Part shown: one piece after another, positions 16,860 to 26,193 of the stretch
How positions within the stretch are numbered: position 1 is the stretch's first letter
How the letters are laid out: each line of letters begins with the position of its first letter
Assembly: GCA_910574205.1 (NCBI GenBank)
Contig: CAJSYJ010000001.1
Span: 310,001-374,000, forward strand
Direction: 5' to 3'
Length of the DNA: 64,000 nucleotides
DNA from: Bacteroidales bacterium
Lineage (GTDB): Bacteria > Bacteroidota > Bacteroidia > Bacteroidales > Rikenellaceae
Translations under genes and position numbers: made by a program
Notes under the pieces: generated by a model
What the model saw: the letters and a program-made list of their open reading frames with translations, nothing else
Told to the model about the DNA's origin: nothing
The model's database searches: none

Positions 16860-17615
16860 ATGGATACGAAAGAGATACTTGACAAGGAATTCTCCGAACA
16901 AAAATTCCCGGAAGAACACCCCAATGCGGAAATCCTGAACCGATATAAGGAGATAGCCTGCAACTATGCTCGAATGGAAAATGCCATTGCCGTATTGAGC
17001 GATTTGCGCAACCATGCGAGTTACATCTATTACGGCCGGTTCTCACAAATGCTGGGAGCAGGCAACCGCAAAAAAGAGGGCAAGGTATCCTCCATCTGGG
17101 AAGATGATATATTCGGGCTCATTCATCCCGACGATTTGGCAAGCAAACATTTGCAGGAACTACGCTTTTTTCATTTTATCAAATCGCAGCCCAGGAGAAG
17201 ACGTTATGATTACTATTTGACCAGCAAGCTACGCATGAAGAACGCCGCAAACAGCTATATACCCGTATTGCATCGTATGTTCTATATCTCCGCTCCTTGC
17301 GACGATACGTTATGGCTGGCTTTATGCCTCTACAATCCTTTGGTATTCGAGATGCCGGCCAAATGCGTGATAATAGATTCCGTCAACGGCAGGACAACCG
17401 CACTGGACGGATACAACGACACGAAAATACTGTCCATCAGAGAGAAGCAGGTACTGATGCTCATCGACAAAGGTTTGACGAGCAAGGAAATATCCGAGAC
17501 ACTCTCCATTAGCATCAATACGGTCAGTCGACACAGACAAGAGATCCTGGGCAAATTGCAGGTCAAAAACTCAATTGAAGCATGTCGCACAGCAAAGGAT
17601 TTGAAGTTGATATGA
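16860..17615 (+). CDS. LuxR-type HTH transcriptional regulator
   Basis: 251 residues. The C-terminal ~65 residues are a clear LuxR/GerE helix-turn-helix (LSIREKQVLMLIDKGLTSKE, then ISINTVSRHRQEILGKL). The N-terminal ~180 residues resemble the PAS-like sensor region of Bacteroidetes LuxR-type proteins (IWEDDIFGLIHPDDL). No receiver domain, so it is not a classical response regulator. It is divergent from maa-DUF1349, which it probably controls. Ligand unknown. Confidence 0.87.
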   Translation: MDTKEILDKEFSEQKFPEEHPNAEILNRYKEIACNYARMENAIAVLSDLRNHASYIYYGRFSQMLGAGNRKKEGKVSSIWEDDIFGLIHPDDLASKHLQELRFFHFIKSQPRRRRYDYYLTSKLRMKNAANSYIPVLHRMFYISAPCDDTLWLALCLYNPLVFEMPAKCVIIDSVNGRTTALDGYNDTKILSIREKQVLMLIDKGLTSKEISETLSISINTVSRHRQEILGKLQVKNSIEACRTAKDLKLI

Positions 17616-17704
17616 TATTTCCGCCCTGCGGCCTGCATTGCAATTGCAGGTGATATCCGGCAAACGGCACTTAGGCGACAGATAAATAAGCTGCATGAAA
17701 ACGA

Positions 17705-17738
17705 ATCGAGCCGCATACCCTCGGATATGCGGCTCGAT
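17705..17738. terminator. terminator between the luxR-type gene and rpsU
   Basis: Perfect 13-bp stem ATCGAGCCGCATA / TATGCGGCTCGAT with an eight-base loop. On the minus strand it is followed by a T-rich stretch (TCGTTTTC), which suits rpsU; it can also stop the plus-strand regulator transcript. Confidence 0.75.
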
Positions 17739-17758
17739 AGACACTATCTGGCGGAGTA

Positions 17759-17950
17759 TTACTCCTCCTGACGATAAGTATGCTCTACATAGATAGCACG
17801 CTGCATAGCCTCGCGCTTCGCGATAGAGGGCTTCGTGAAGTACTGACGGCGACGAAGCTCCTTCAATACGCCCGTGCGCTCATACTTACGCTTGAATTTT
17901 TTAAGGGCGCGCTCGATGTTTTCGCCCTCTTTTACCGGCATGATAATCAT
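17759..17950 (-). CDS. rpsU: 30S ribosomal protein S21
   Basis: 63 residues matching bS21 end to end: MIIMPVKEGENIERALKKFK, then LRRRQYFTKPS. bS21 sits by the anti-Shine-Dalgarno region of 16S rRNA and aids initiation; in Bacteroidetes it helps occlude that region, consistent with weak Shine-Dalgarno use. The MII start is normal for the phylum. Promoter box at 17979-17986. Confidence 0.97.
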   Translation of the reverse strand: MIIMPVKEGENIERALKKFKRKYERTGVLKELRRRQYFTKPSIAKREAMQRAIYVEHTYRQEE

Positions 17951-17978
17951 AATATATAACTTTAACTTTTTAATAATT

Positions 17979-17986
17979 CAAATCTA
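17979..17986 (-). promoter_or_regulatory. -7 box for rpsU
   Basis: CAAATCTA on the plus strand reads TAGATTTG on the minus strand, 29 bases before the start. Confidence 0.5.
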
Positions 17987-18001
17987 TAATCTCTTAAAGG
18001 T

Positions 18002-18034
18002 CTCCCACCGGGGAGCGGCGACCGCGTAGGTCGC
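18002..18034 (-). terminator. double hairpin after the comEA-like gene
   Basis: Two adjacent small stems, GCGACC/GGTCGC (18018-18034) and CTCCC/GGGAG (18002-18015), lie just past the stop of the minus-strand HhH gene. No T run, so a weak terminator at best. Confidence 0.35.
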
Positions 18035-18041
18035 GGAATAT

Positions 18042-19109
18042 TCAACGCGGAGTATCGGAAAATCGAAGATACGGAGCCAGACGCGCGGCCTGCTCTGCTG
18101 ACAGTATGTTTTCATCAATCATCTCTTCGATCGAAACCCAACCTCCTTTCAATTCACGTTGTTTGACAATACGCCTCAGAGTACGCGCCGAGATATAAGG
18201 ATGCTCGGCCAAACTCTCAGGAGTTGCAAAGTTAATATCAATTTTCCTAATTTTGCAACTATCGCAGTAAATTTGTGTAATAATTCTTTCGAAATTGGCC
18301 TCGGTAACGGTTTTCAGCTCGGCCAGTTGCTCGATACGGCAGTATCCGCCCAGCAGCTCGCGGTAGCGGATTATGTCCTCGACGCTCCTCTCGCCTATAC
18401 CCCACACCGATCTTAGCGCGGCCGAGTCGGCCGAATTGATCTCGATCAGGCCCCCGTCGGAAGTTGCCGCCGCCGTAGGAAAAACGATATACGGCGCGAG
18501 CGTATCGGCCATTTCGTCGGAGACGGCATAGCACTCGCGGAACTCCTCCATATCGCGGATGCCGCCTATCATGTCGCGATAACGCACTATAAGCTCGGCC
18601 TGCCGTTTCGAGAATCCGACATATCGCAGATAACCCGCCGTCGCCGTATCTATGGCAAAGGGTTCGAGGTGCAGCTCGCGCGGCGCATGCACGGCAGGTG
18701 CGAAGTCGGCCGCTGAGCCCGTCGACGGCCGCAGCGCATACTGCTCGCCTATTATTATATAAGGTGCAAGGATATCGTAGAGCGAATCGGTCATTCCGTA
18801 GCACAGCGCTACATCCTCGGCAATGCGGAATACCTTGCCGCTCGTGCGCCACTTTATGAGGTTGACCGCCACCTGCCGCGGAACGCCCGCCGAGACCATT
18901 TCCCGATAATCGGCACTGTTGGGATCGAACGGCGAGATGATGCGCACTGCACTGTCGGCGGCGATATCGGCCGCAAGCGCGGCATCGTCGATATGCGCGG
19001 TAGCCTCATCGCGTCTGTAACGCGCGAACATAACGGCAGCCACGACGAACAGCAGTAGCGGCAGCAGAAACGCAAGCCCGCGTATGTTATCCGAATTGCC
19101 CGAATCCAT
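18042..19109 (-). CDS. ComEA-like helix-hairpin-helix protein
   Basis: 355 residues: one N-terminal membrane anchor (~12-30) and four helix-hairpin-helix units, starting at FDPNSADYREMVSAG (~62), FAIDTATAGYLRYVG (~151), IEINSADSAALRSVWG (~221) and IDINFATPESLAEHP (~292). Such anchored HhH proteins bind DNA without sequence preference, as ComEA does in competence; a periplasmic DNA-binding or scaffolding role is inferred. It follows ubiD by 13 bases and ends the minus-strand run. Confidence 0.85.
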   Translation of the reverse strand: MDSGNSDNIRGLAFLLPLLLFVVAAVMFARYRRDEATAHIDDAALAADIAADSAVRIISPFDPNSADYREMVSAGVPRQVAVNLIKWRTSGKVFRIAEDVALCYGMTDSLYDILAPYIIIGEQYALRPSTGSAADFAPAVHAPRELHLEPFAIDTATAGYLRYVGFSKRQAELIVRYRDMIGGIRDMEEFRECYAVSDEMADTLAPYIVFPTAAATSDGGLIEINSADSAALRSVWGIGERSVEDIIRYRELLGGYCRIEQLAELKTVTEANFERIITQIYCDSCKIRKIDINFATPESLAEHPYISARTLRRIVKQRELKGGWVSIEEMIDENILSAEQAARLAPYLRFSDTPR

Positions 19110-19122
19110 AGGACGAGACTAA

Positions 19123-20967
19123 TTACCACTCGGCATCGTCCGACAGCCACAGCTTGCGATAGCGACGCGATGGCGAGGGCAGCATCTCGCCCAGACCGTA
19201 CTCCGGCCAGCGGTCGTCGACAAGGTGTATGGTCTCGGGCAGCGAGGTGGCCACGTTAGGAAAGCGCGGCGGGTTGTCGCCGTAACCGGGGCGTTTGCTC
19301 CTCGCATCGACGATGAGGGTATCGCCCCACATGCGCATGTCGCGGCGCGGGTCGGTATTGGCCGCAGCGAGCCACAGCAGATCCTCGTCGCGCATGTTGC
19401 CGGCGGCGGGACGGTCGAACAGCACGACATACTTCATGCCGGTCATGCCGTTGTCGGCAAGGTAGCGTTCGACATCGACGCTCTCGCGCCACTCGCGTTC
19501 GGCATACAGAATCAAGAGCCCCATGCGCTCGACATAGGCCGTATTGAACAATTCGACGCCGCCTGCCGGACGTGCCGTACCCGGCACGCGTATCGGGACG
19601 GGAGGCTGCGAGATATCGATGTCGGTGCAGTCGACGGCCAGCTTCGAGCCGTAGCCCTGAGTGGATGCGGCATGGTCGAGTATATCGAGCACGCCCTCCG
19701 AGAAGAGCAGCCCGCGCCGCGTATCGAGCCGGCGCAGCAGAGCCATTATCGTAGCGGCATCGCGTATATCGTACTCGGCATCGGCCAGCAGCAGATATTT
19801 GTTGAACATCATCTGCCCAGCTCCCCAGAGCCCTTGCGCAACTTTGAGAGGCTGCCCGGGATAGCGTTTGGCGATCGAGACGAAGGCTATGTTGTGCGCC
19901 GTGCCGGCCGTGGGCATCGTAAGGTCGACCACTTCGGGTTGCACGGCAAGACGTATCGGTGCGAGAAATATGCGCTCGGTGGCCTGTGCTATATAGGCAT
20001 CCTCCATGGGCGGCACGCCGACCACCGTAGCGGGATATACGGCATCGCGCCGGTGCGTAATGGCCGTAACGTGGAAACGCGGATAGAGATCCGTCAGCGA
20101 GTAGAAGCCCGTATGGTCGCCGAAAGCCCCCTCGACGACAGGCTCCTCCGACGGATCGACATACCCTTCGATTACGAAGTCGCAATCCTCCGGCACCCAC
20201 AATTCGTTCGTCAGACACTTGACCAGCCTTACGGGACGGCGGCGCAGAAAACCGGCCAACAGATACTCGTCCATATTGTCGGGCATAGGCGCCGTAGCCG
20301 AGTAGGCATATACCGGGTCGCCGCCCAGAGCCACCGTGACGGGCATACGCCGTCCCAGACGACGGTATGCGTCGAAGTGGCGCGCACCGGTCTTATGTCG
20401 GTGCCAGTGCATGCCCGTAGTGCGGGAGTCGAATATCTGCATGCGGTACATGCCCATGTTGGGTATGCCGCTCTCGGGGTCGACCGTATGCACCATAGGC
20501 AGCGTGATGAAAGGCCCTCCGTCGCAGCCCCACGACGTAAGCGCCGGCAGACGGCCGAGGTCGACATCGTCGCCCAGCATGACCGTCTGCTGACACTCTC
20601 CGCGCGACGATAGCTTTCTGGGGAACCACTTGGACATGTCGTGCAGCAGCGGCAGCATGCGCAGCTTATCCATAAGGGTATTCTTGGGCGACATGGCCTC
20701 GTGCAGCAGCGAGTCGATACGCCGGGTAAGGCTGTCGAGCGAATCGACGCCCAGCGCCATAGACATACGGCGCTCGGAGCCCATCATGTTCGTCAGCACG
20801 GGAAACTCCGTACCGGTATTCTCGAACAGTAGGGCGCGTCCGCCGCCCTCGCTCTTGGACATGCGGTCGGTAATCTCGGCGATCTCCCACCGCAGATCGA
20901 CACGCGCGGCGACGCGCACCAGCTCGCCGGCCGCCTCCAAGCGCGATATGTACTGACGCAGATTCAC
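19123..20967 (-). CDS. UbiD family decarboxylase (menaquinone pathway type)
   Basis: 614 residues, the long form common in Bacteroidetes. Family blocks include the N-terminal LRQYISRLEAAGELVRV, PKNTLMDKLRMLP, and EGAFGDHTGFYS with the catalytic Glu. UbiD enzymes use prenylated FMN to decarboxylate aromatic acids; here a role in menaquinone synthesis is likely. The UbiX prenyltransferase that makes the cofactor is not in the window. It lies 7 bases after kdsD. Confidence 0.9.
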   Translation of the reverse strand: MNLRQYISRLEAAGELVRVAARVDLRWEIAEITDRMSKSEGGGRALLFENTGTEFPVLTNMMGSERRMSMALGVDSLDSLTRRIDSLLHEAMSPKNTLMDKLRMLPLLHDMSKWFPRKLSSRGECQQTVMLGDDVDLGRLPALTSWGCDGGPFITLPMVHTVDPESGIPNMGMYRMQIFDSRTTGMHWHRHKTGARHFDAYRRLGRRMPVTVALGGDPVYAYSATAPMPDNMDEYLLAGFLRRRPVRLVKCLTNELWVPEDCDFVIEGYVDPSEEPVVEGAFGDHTGFYSLTDLYPRFHVTAITHRRDAVYPATVVGVPPMEDAYIAQATERIFLAPIRLAVQPEVVDLTMPTAGTAHNIAFVSIAKRYPGQPLKVAQGLWGAGQMMFNKYLLLADAEYDIRDAATIMALLRRLDTRRGLLFSEGVLDILDHAASTQGYGSKLAVDCTDIDISQPPVPIRVPGTARPAGGVELFNTAYVERMGLLILYAEREWRESVDVERYLADNGMTGMKYVVLFDRPAAGNMRDEDLLWLAAANTDPRRDMRMWGDTLIVDARSKRPGYGDNPPRFPNVATSLPETIHLVDDRWPEYGLGEMLPSPSRRYRKLWLSDDAEW

Positions 20968-20974
20968 TGGACCG

Positions 20975-21940
20975 TTAAAGTTTTATGTCGTATATCTGGA
21001 TCACGCCGAGCAGTTTTCCCTCCTCGGCCACCAGAAGTGAATTGACCTTGTGCTGGGTCATCTTCTTTTCGGCCTCGATGAGCTTCGCCTCGGGCGATAT
21101 ACATTTCGGGTTGCGCGTAGCTATATCCATAGCGCGTATATTGAAGAACTCGGCCTGCCGCGACTCCATGGCGCGGCGTATGTCGCCGTCGGTAACGATG
21201 CCTTCGATACGGCCTTCGTCGCATATTACGATAAGGCCCAGACCGCCCTTGCTGACCGTGTGGATCATATCCTTGGCCGAGCAGTCGGGTGCCACGACGG
21301 GCAGATCGGCCGAACGCATGACATTGCCCACGGTCATCAGCAGACGCCTGCCGAGGCTGCCGCCCGGATGCAGGCGTGCGAAATCCATCGCCGTGAACCC
21401 CCTCATGTGCATGAGCGTCGCTGCAAGCGCATCGCCCATAGCCAGCTGCGCCGTGGTCGACGAGGTGGGTGCGAGGTGCAGTATGCAGGCCTCCTTGCGC
21501 ACCATGATGTCGAGATGCGCATCTGAGTTGCGCGCCAGCGACGACTGCGCATTGCCGGTCATGGATATGAGCGGGTTGCCGTTGGTATGGATGAAGGGCA
21601 CTATTTTCAGTATTTCGTCGGTCTCGCCCGAATACGAGAGCGCGAGCACGACATCCTCGGGCGAGATCATGCCCAGATCGCCGTGAAAGGCCTCGGCCGG
21701 ATGCAGGAAAAAACTCGGCGTGCCGGTGCTGGCCAGCGTCGCGGCTATCTTGCGGGCTATATGTCCCGACTTGCCCATGCCCGTGACGATGAGTTTGCCG
21801 CGGCACGAGAGAATCAACTCGACGGCACGCACGAACTCGTCGCCCAATGCCTCCTCCATGTGTTTGAGTGCCAGCGCCTCGGCATGTATCGTACGGCGGC
21901 CGACCTCTATTATCTGTTGCGGTGTTGCCTGATTTGTCAT
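20975..21940 (-). CDS. kdsD: D-arabinose 5-phosphate isomerase
   Basis: 321 residues of the KpsF/GutQ family: an SIS sugar-isomerase domain (~30-200, with VTGMGKSGHIARKIAAT and SYSGETDE) followed by two CBS domains. It converts ribulose 5-P to arabinose 5-P, the first step to KDO. It overlaps kdsA by 4 bases, and kdsB is upstream, so three KDO genes lie together. GutQ or KpsF paralogy is the alternative, but the context favours KdsD. Confidence 0.93.
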   Translation of the reverse strand: MTNQATPQQIIEVGRRTIHAEALALKHMEEALGDEFVRAVELILSCRGKLIVTGMGKSGHIARKIAATLASTGTPSFFLHPAEAFHGDLGMISPEDVVLALSYSGETDEILKIVPFIHTNGNPLISMTGNAQSSLARNSDAHLDIMVRKEACILHLAPTSSTTAQLAMGDALAATLMHMRGFTAMDFARLHPGGSLGRRLLMTVGNVMRSADLPVVAPDCSAKDMIHTVSKGGLGLIVICDEGRIEGIVTDGDIRRAMESRQAEFFNIRAMDIATRNPKCISPEAKLIEAEKKMTQHKVNSLLVAEEGKLLGVIQIYDIKL

Positions 21941-22689
21941 AACAGTGTCTTTATTACCGGTTCGAGATCGTCGAGATACAACATATTGGGGCCGTCCGAG
22001 AGGGCATTGTCGGGATCGGGATGCACCTCGAAGAAGTAGCCGTTGGCACCGAATGCCTTGGCCGCGAGAGCCATAGCCGGCACGAACTCGCGGTTGCCGC
22101 CCGTCTTGCCCCCTGCGGCGCCGGGACGCTGCACCGAGTGGGTGCAGTCCATGACAACGCGCGGCGCAATGGAGAGCATGTCGGCGATGTTGCGGAAGTC
22201 GACGACCAGATTGTTATACCCGAACGTATTGCCGCGCTCGGTCAGCCACACCTCGGCGGCGCCCGACTCGACGGCCTTGCGATAGGGATATATCATGTCC
22301 TGCCCCGAGAGGAACTGCGCTTTCTTGATATTTACCGTGCGGCCGGTCCTGGCCGCCGCCACGATAAGATCGGTCTGGCGGCAGAGGAATGCCGGTATCT
22401 GGATGATGTCGACCACCTCGCCCACGGGTGCGGCCTGCCACGCCTCGTGGATATCGGTAAGAAGCCTCAGCCCCCACTTCGAACGTATGTCGGCGAGCAT
22501 CCGCAACCCCTTGTCGATGCCCACGCCCCGATACGACGAGAGCGAGGTGCGGTTGGCCTTGTCGAACGAGGCCTTGAAGATGATGTCGCAACCGAGGCTG
22601 CGGTTGATCTCGACGATACGCCGCGCCACGCGATCGAGCAGCTCTTCCGACTCGATCACACACGGTCCGGCGATAATCTCTGGTGTCAT
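21937..22689 (-). CDS. kdsA: 3-deoxy-8-phosphooctulonate synthase
   Basis: 250 residues. The barrel motifs of KDO8P synthase are clear: IAGPCVIES, FKASFDKANRTS, DCTHSVQRPG and EVHPDPDNALSDGPN. It condenses PEP with arabinose 5-phosphate. The protein is shorter than E. coli KdsA (284), as in other Bacteroidetes. A Cys in the AGPCVIE block suggests the metal-dependent subtype, but I cannot be certain. Confidence 0.96.
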   Translation of the reverse strand: MTPEIIAGPCVIESEELLDRVARRIVEINRSLGCDIIFKASFDKANRTSLSSYRGVGIDKGLRMLADIRSKWGLRLLTDIHEAWQAAPVGEVVDIIQIPAFLCRQTDLIVAAARTGRTVNIKKAQFLSGQDMIYPYRKAVESGAAEVWLTERGNTFGYNNLVVDFRNIADMLSIAPRVVMDCTHSVQRPGAAGGKTGGNREFVPAMALAAKAFGANGYFFEVHPDPDNALSDGPNMLYLDDLEPVIKTLL

Positions 22690-22736
22690 TTTTATATCAG
22701 TTTAGTAGTAAAAGGTCTCTTTCAGCTGCCCGCGCA

Positions 22737-23489
22737 CTACCCTCTCGCGGCCAGAAAACGCTCCGCACGCGCCAGATCTTCGGGCGTGTCGATGCCTATG
22801 GTCTCCACTTCGCTCACACCTACGCCTATGCGGAATCCGTTCTGCAACCAGCGGAGCTGTTCGAGCGACTCGGCCGTCTCCAACGACGAGGGCGGCAGCG
22901 ACGTTACGCGGCGCAGCGCATCGGCGCGAAAGGCATACATGCCGATATGCTTGTAATACGTATGGCGTGCGAGCCACTCGCTGCGGTCGACGCCGCGAAG
23001 ATAGGGAATCACCGAGCGCGAGAAGTAGATAGCGCGCCACGACGAGTCGACCACGACCTTGGGCGAGTTGGGGTTCTCCAACGCCTCCAATCCGTCCTCG
23101 ACGGTAAAGGGCTTAACCAGTGTGGCGATATCGGTCTGCGGGTCGTCGAAGCAGCGCATGACGGCCTCGATCTGCGAGGGCATGATGAAAGGCTCGTCGC
23201 CCTGCACGTTGATTACGCCGTCGAAGCCGCCGCCCATATTGCAGAGAGCCTCGTAACAGCGGTCGGTGCCGCTGCGGTGCTCGGCCGAGGTCATGACCGC
23301 ACGGCCGCCGAAGCTCTCCACGGCATCGGCTATGCGGCTATCGTCGGTGGCCACGACCACATCGTCGACGGCCTGCGACACCTGACGGTATACGCGTTCG
23401 ATGATCGGGCGTCCGCCCAGCAGCGCCAGCGGCTTGGCCGGAAAGCGCGTCGACGCATAACGCGCCGGGATTATGGCTATGAACTTCAT
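22737..23489 (-). CDS. kdsB: CMP-KDO synthetase
   Basis: 250 residues with the nucleotidyltransferase start IAIIPARYASTRFPAKPLA, then GRPIIERVY, VATDDSRI and INVQGDEPF. It activates KDO with CTP for lipid A-KDO assembly. It starts one base before the lon stop region ends, so lon and the KDO genes are read together. Confidence 0.96.
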   Translation of the reverse strand: MKFIAIIPARYASTRFPAKPLALLGGRPIIERVYRQVSQAVDDVVVATDDSRIADAVESFGGRAVMTSAEHRSGTDRCYEALCNMGGGFDGVINVQGDEPFIMPSQIEAVMRCFDDPQTDIATLVKPFTVEDGLEALENPNSPKVVVDSSWRAIYFSRSVIPYLRGVDRSEWLARHTYYKHIGMYAFRADALRRVTSLPPSSLETAESLEQLRWLQNGFRIGVGVSEVETIGIDTPEDLARAERFLAARG

Positions 23490-23490
23490 A

Positions 23491-25911
23491 TCAGCTCTGC
23501 AATGCGAGTTTCAGCACTTCGTCGTTGGTGCGCACGTAGTGGAACGTCAGCCCCTCGACGTATTCGGGTTTGATCTCCTCGATATCCTTGCGGTTGTCCT
23601 CCGAAAGGATCAAAGCGGTAATGCCGGCGCGCTTTGCGGCGAGGATCTTCTCCTTGATGCCGCCCACGGCCGTAACGCGGCCGCGCAGCGTAGTCTCGCC
23701 GGTCATGGCGATGCGCTCGACGGGCGGACGCGAGGTAAAGGTCGAGACGATCGACGTAAGCATCGTAATGCCCGCCGAGGGTCCGTCCTTCGGTATAGCA
23801 CCCTCGGGCACGTGTATGTTGAGATCGTTCTGCTCGAACATATTGCGGTCGATACCCAGCTCGACATGGTGCGCCATGACCCACTCGTAGGCGATCGTAG
23901 CCGACTCCTTCATCACGTCGCCCAGATTGCCCGTAAGGCTGAGCTTGCCCTTGCCGGGCGTGAGGATCGACTCGATGTAGAGTATGTCGCCGCCGACCTC
24001 GGTCCACGCCAGACCGGTAACCACACCCACCATGCCGGCGATGTCGTAGCTGTCGTTGCGGAACTTGGGCTTGCCGAGGATCGTCTCCACGTCCTCCTCT
24101 GTCAGCTCGACATTGTAGGGTTCGTCGAGCGCTATCGACTTGGCGCGGTGGCGCGCGATCTTGGCGATATGCTTGTCGAGCGAACGCACGCCCGACTCGC
24201 GGGTGTAATCCGCGATGATCTTCTCCATGCACCGGGTAGGTATCGACAGCTCGTTTTGCGGTATGCCGTGCGCCTCGCGCTGCTTGGCCACAAGATGATC
24301 GGCGGCTATGCGCAGCTTGTCTTCGAGAATATAACCCGGAATGTTTATCATCTCCATGCGGTCGCGAAGCGCGGGCGAGATGTTGCCCACGTTATTGGCC
24401 GTGGCGATGAAGAGCACCTTCGACAGGTCGTACTCGGTGTCGAGATAGTTGTCATGGAAGGTGGTGTTCTGCTCGGGGTCGAGAACCTCCAACAGCGCGC
24501 TCGACGGGTCGCCGTGGTTGGCTACGGTTATCTTGTCCACCTCGTCGAGGATGATGACCGGATTCGACGAGCCGCAGCGCTTGATCGTCTCGATGATGCG
24601 GCCGGGCATGGCGCCTATGTATGTGCGGCGGTGTCCCCGGATCTCGGCCTCGTCGTGCAGACCGCCCAGCGAAATGCGGCCGAACTTGCGGCCGAGCGCA
24701 GCGGCGACCGACTTGCCCAGCGACGTCTTGCCCACGCCCGGAGGGCCGTAGAGGCAGAGAATAGGCGATTTGAGGTCGCCTTTGAGTTTGATGACGGCCA
24801 GATGCTCCATAAGCCGCTCCTTGACTTCGTCCAGACCGAAATGGTCGTCGTCGAGCTGGCGGCGCGCCTGTTGCAGATCGAGATTGTCGGGCGTGGTATG
24901 GTCCCACGGCAGCTCCAACATGAGTTGCAGATAGTTCATCTGCACGGAGTACTCCGCCACGGCGGGGTTGAGCCGTTCGAGTTTCGCGAGCTCCTTTTCG
25001 AAGAGCTCGGCCGTAGACTTCGACCACTTCTTCTGCGAGGCCTTCTCGCGCATCTGGTCTATCTCGGCATCGGCGCCGTCGCCTATCTCGTCCTGAATAG
25101 TCCGCAGCTGCTGTTGCAGATAGTAGTCGCGCTGCTGCTTGTCTATCTCGCTCTTGACCTTTTCCTGAATCGAATTTTTAAGCTCGACCAGCTGCTGCTC
25201 CCTTACCAGTATCTCCAACAGCTTGCGCGAACGCGCCAGCAGCCCCGGAGCCTCCAACAGCGACTGGCGGTCGTCGTCCGAGAGTTCGATGTTCGAGCAG
25301 ATGAAGTTGATGATGCCGCGGCGCGAATCGATGTTCTTGATCGCGAAAGCCGCCTCCTTGGGCATCGAGGGCGATATGTTGATGATATTGAGCGCCACCT
25401 CGCGGATCGAGTCGACCAACGCGCCGAATTCGACGTTATTGGGGTCGGGCGCACTGTCGCGGATCATCCTTACCGACGCCTTGAAATATGGGTCGGTAGA
25501 GATGTAGTCGCCCACCTCGATCTTCTCCAAGCCGTTGAGTATGACCGTCAGATTGCCGTTGGGCATCTCCAATATCTTCAATATGCGGGCTGCCGTACCG
25601 ATCTTGTACATATCGTCGGGGGCGGGCGTTTCGACATCGCTGTCGCGCTGCAACACGGCTCCGAGCAGACCGCCCGAGGAGTTGACCTCCCTTACCAGCG
25701 CGATGCTCTTCTCGCGGCCGACGGTAATGGGCGTTATGGCACCCGGAAATATAACCGAGCTGCGAAGCGTAAGTATGGGCATTACCTCCGGTATTGCGAT
25801 CTGTTCGATCGCGTCGTCGCCTCCCGAGATGATCGGAATGACCTGATGACGGCCGTCGAACAGTTCGGGGGTAAGTCCCAAATCTTCGATCTCCTTATCT
25901 TTTTTACTCAT
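23491..25911 (-). CDS. lon: ATP-dependent Lon protease
   Basis: 806 residues with the full LonA layout: N-terminal substrate domain ([18 protein letters not shown]), coiled-coil region, AAA+ module with GPPGVGKTS and the sensor region, and C-terminal protease with the Ser nucleophile in KDGPSAGIT and the Lys partner in [14 protein letters not shown]. It degrades misfolded and regulatory proteins in the cytoplasm. A -7 box is at 25933-25940. It heads the minus-strand run lon-kdsB-kdsA-kdsD-ubiD-comEA-like. Confidence 0.97.
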   Translation of the reverse strand: MSKKDKEIEDLGLTPELFDGRHQVIPIISGGDDAIEQIAIPEVMPILTLRSSVIFPGAITPITVGREKSIALVREVNSSGGLLGAVLQRDSDVETPAPDDMYKIGTAARILKILEMPNGNLTVILNGLEKIEVGDYISTDPYFKASVRMIRDSAPDPNNVEFGALVDSIREVALNIINISPSMPKEAAFAIKNIDSRRGIINFICSNIELSDDDRQSLLEAPGLLARSRKLLEILVREQQLVELKNSIQEKVKSEIDKQQRDYYLQQQLRTIQDEIGDGADAEIDQMREKASQKKWSKSTAELFEKELAKLERLNPAVAEYSVQMNYLQLMLELPWDHTTPDNLDLQQARRQLDDDHFGLDEVKERLMEHLAVIKLKGDLKSPILCLYGPPGVGKTSLGKSVAAALGRKFGRISLGGLHDEAEIRGHRRTYIGAMPGRIIETIKRCGSSNPVIILDEVDKITVANHGDPSSALLEVLDPEQNTTFHDNYLDTEYDLSKVLFIATANNVGNISPALRDRMEMINIPGYILEDKLRIAADHLVAKQREAHGIPQNELSIPTRCMEKIIADYTRESGVRSLDKHIAKIARHRAKSIALDEPYNVELTEEDVETILGKPKFRNDSYDIAGMVGVVTGLAWTEVGGDILYIESILTPGKGKLSLTGNLGDVMKESATIAYEWVMAHHVELGIDRNMFEQNDLNIHVPEGAIPKDGPSAGITMLTSIVSTFTSRPPVERIAMTGETTLRGRVTAVGGIKEKILAAKRAGITALILSEDNRKDIEEIKPEYVEGLTFHYVRTNDEVLKLALQS

Positions 25912-25932
25912 ATACCTTACCTAATATTTGTG

Positions 25933-25940
25933 CAAAGATA
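25933..25940 (-). promoter_or_regulatory. -7 box for lon
   Basis: CAAAGATA reads TATCTTTG on the minus strand, 21 bases before the lon ATG. Confidence 0.6.
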
Positions 25941-26144
25941 ACGATTATTTCCTTAATAAATTGGTCGCGGCGCAAAAATCGAGCACGTATGCGCACTCGG
26001 TTTTGCGGCCGGCACGGCATGCGGCAGGGCTCCCGGGAGCCGGCGGCGCCATATCGCCGTCCGCATATCGTGCCACGCCGCGCCTGCCGCCGCCCAAAAA
26101 CGCCATATTGGCCGCAATTTATTGTCCGAATAAAATTTAATTGC

Positions 26145-26152
26145 TAATTTTG
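26145..26152 (+). promoter_or_regulatory. -7 box for valS
   Basis: TAATTTTG with TTG at 26122-26124, a spacing of 20; 41 bases before the ATG. The 25941-26121 stretch before it holds nothing I can name. Confidence 0.6.
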
Positions 26153-26193
26153 CACAATTAATCCTTATTGGGGAAACATAATAACGCACGATT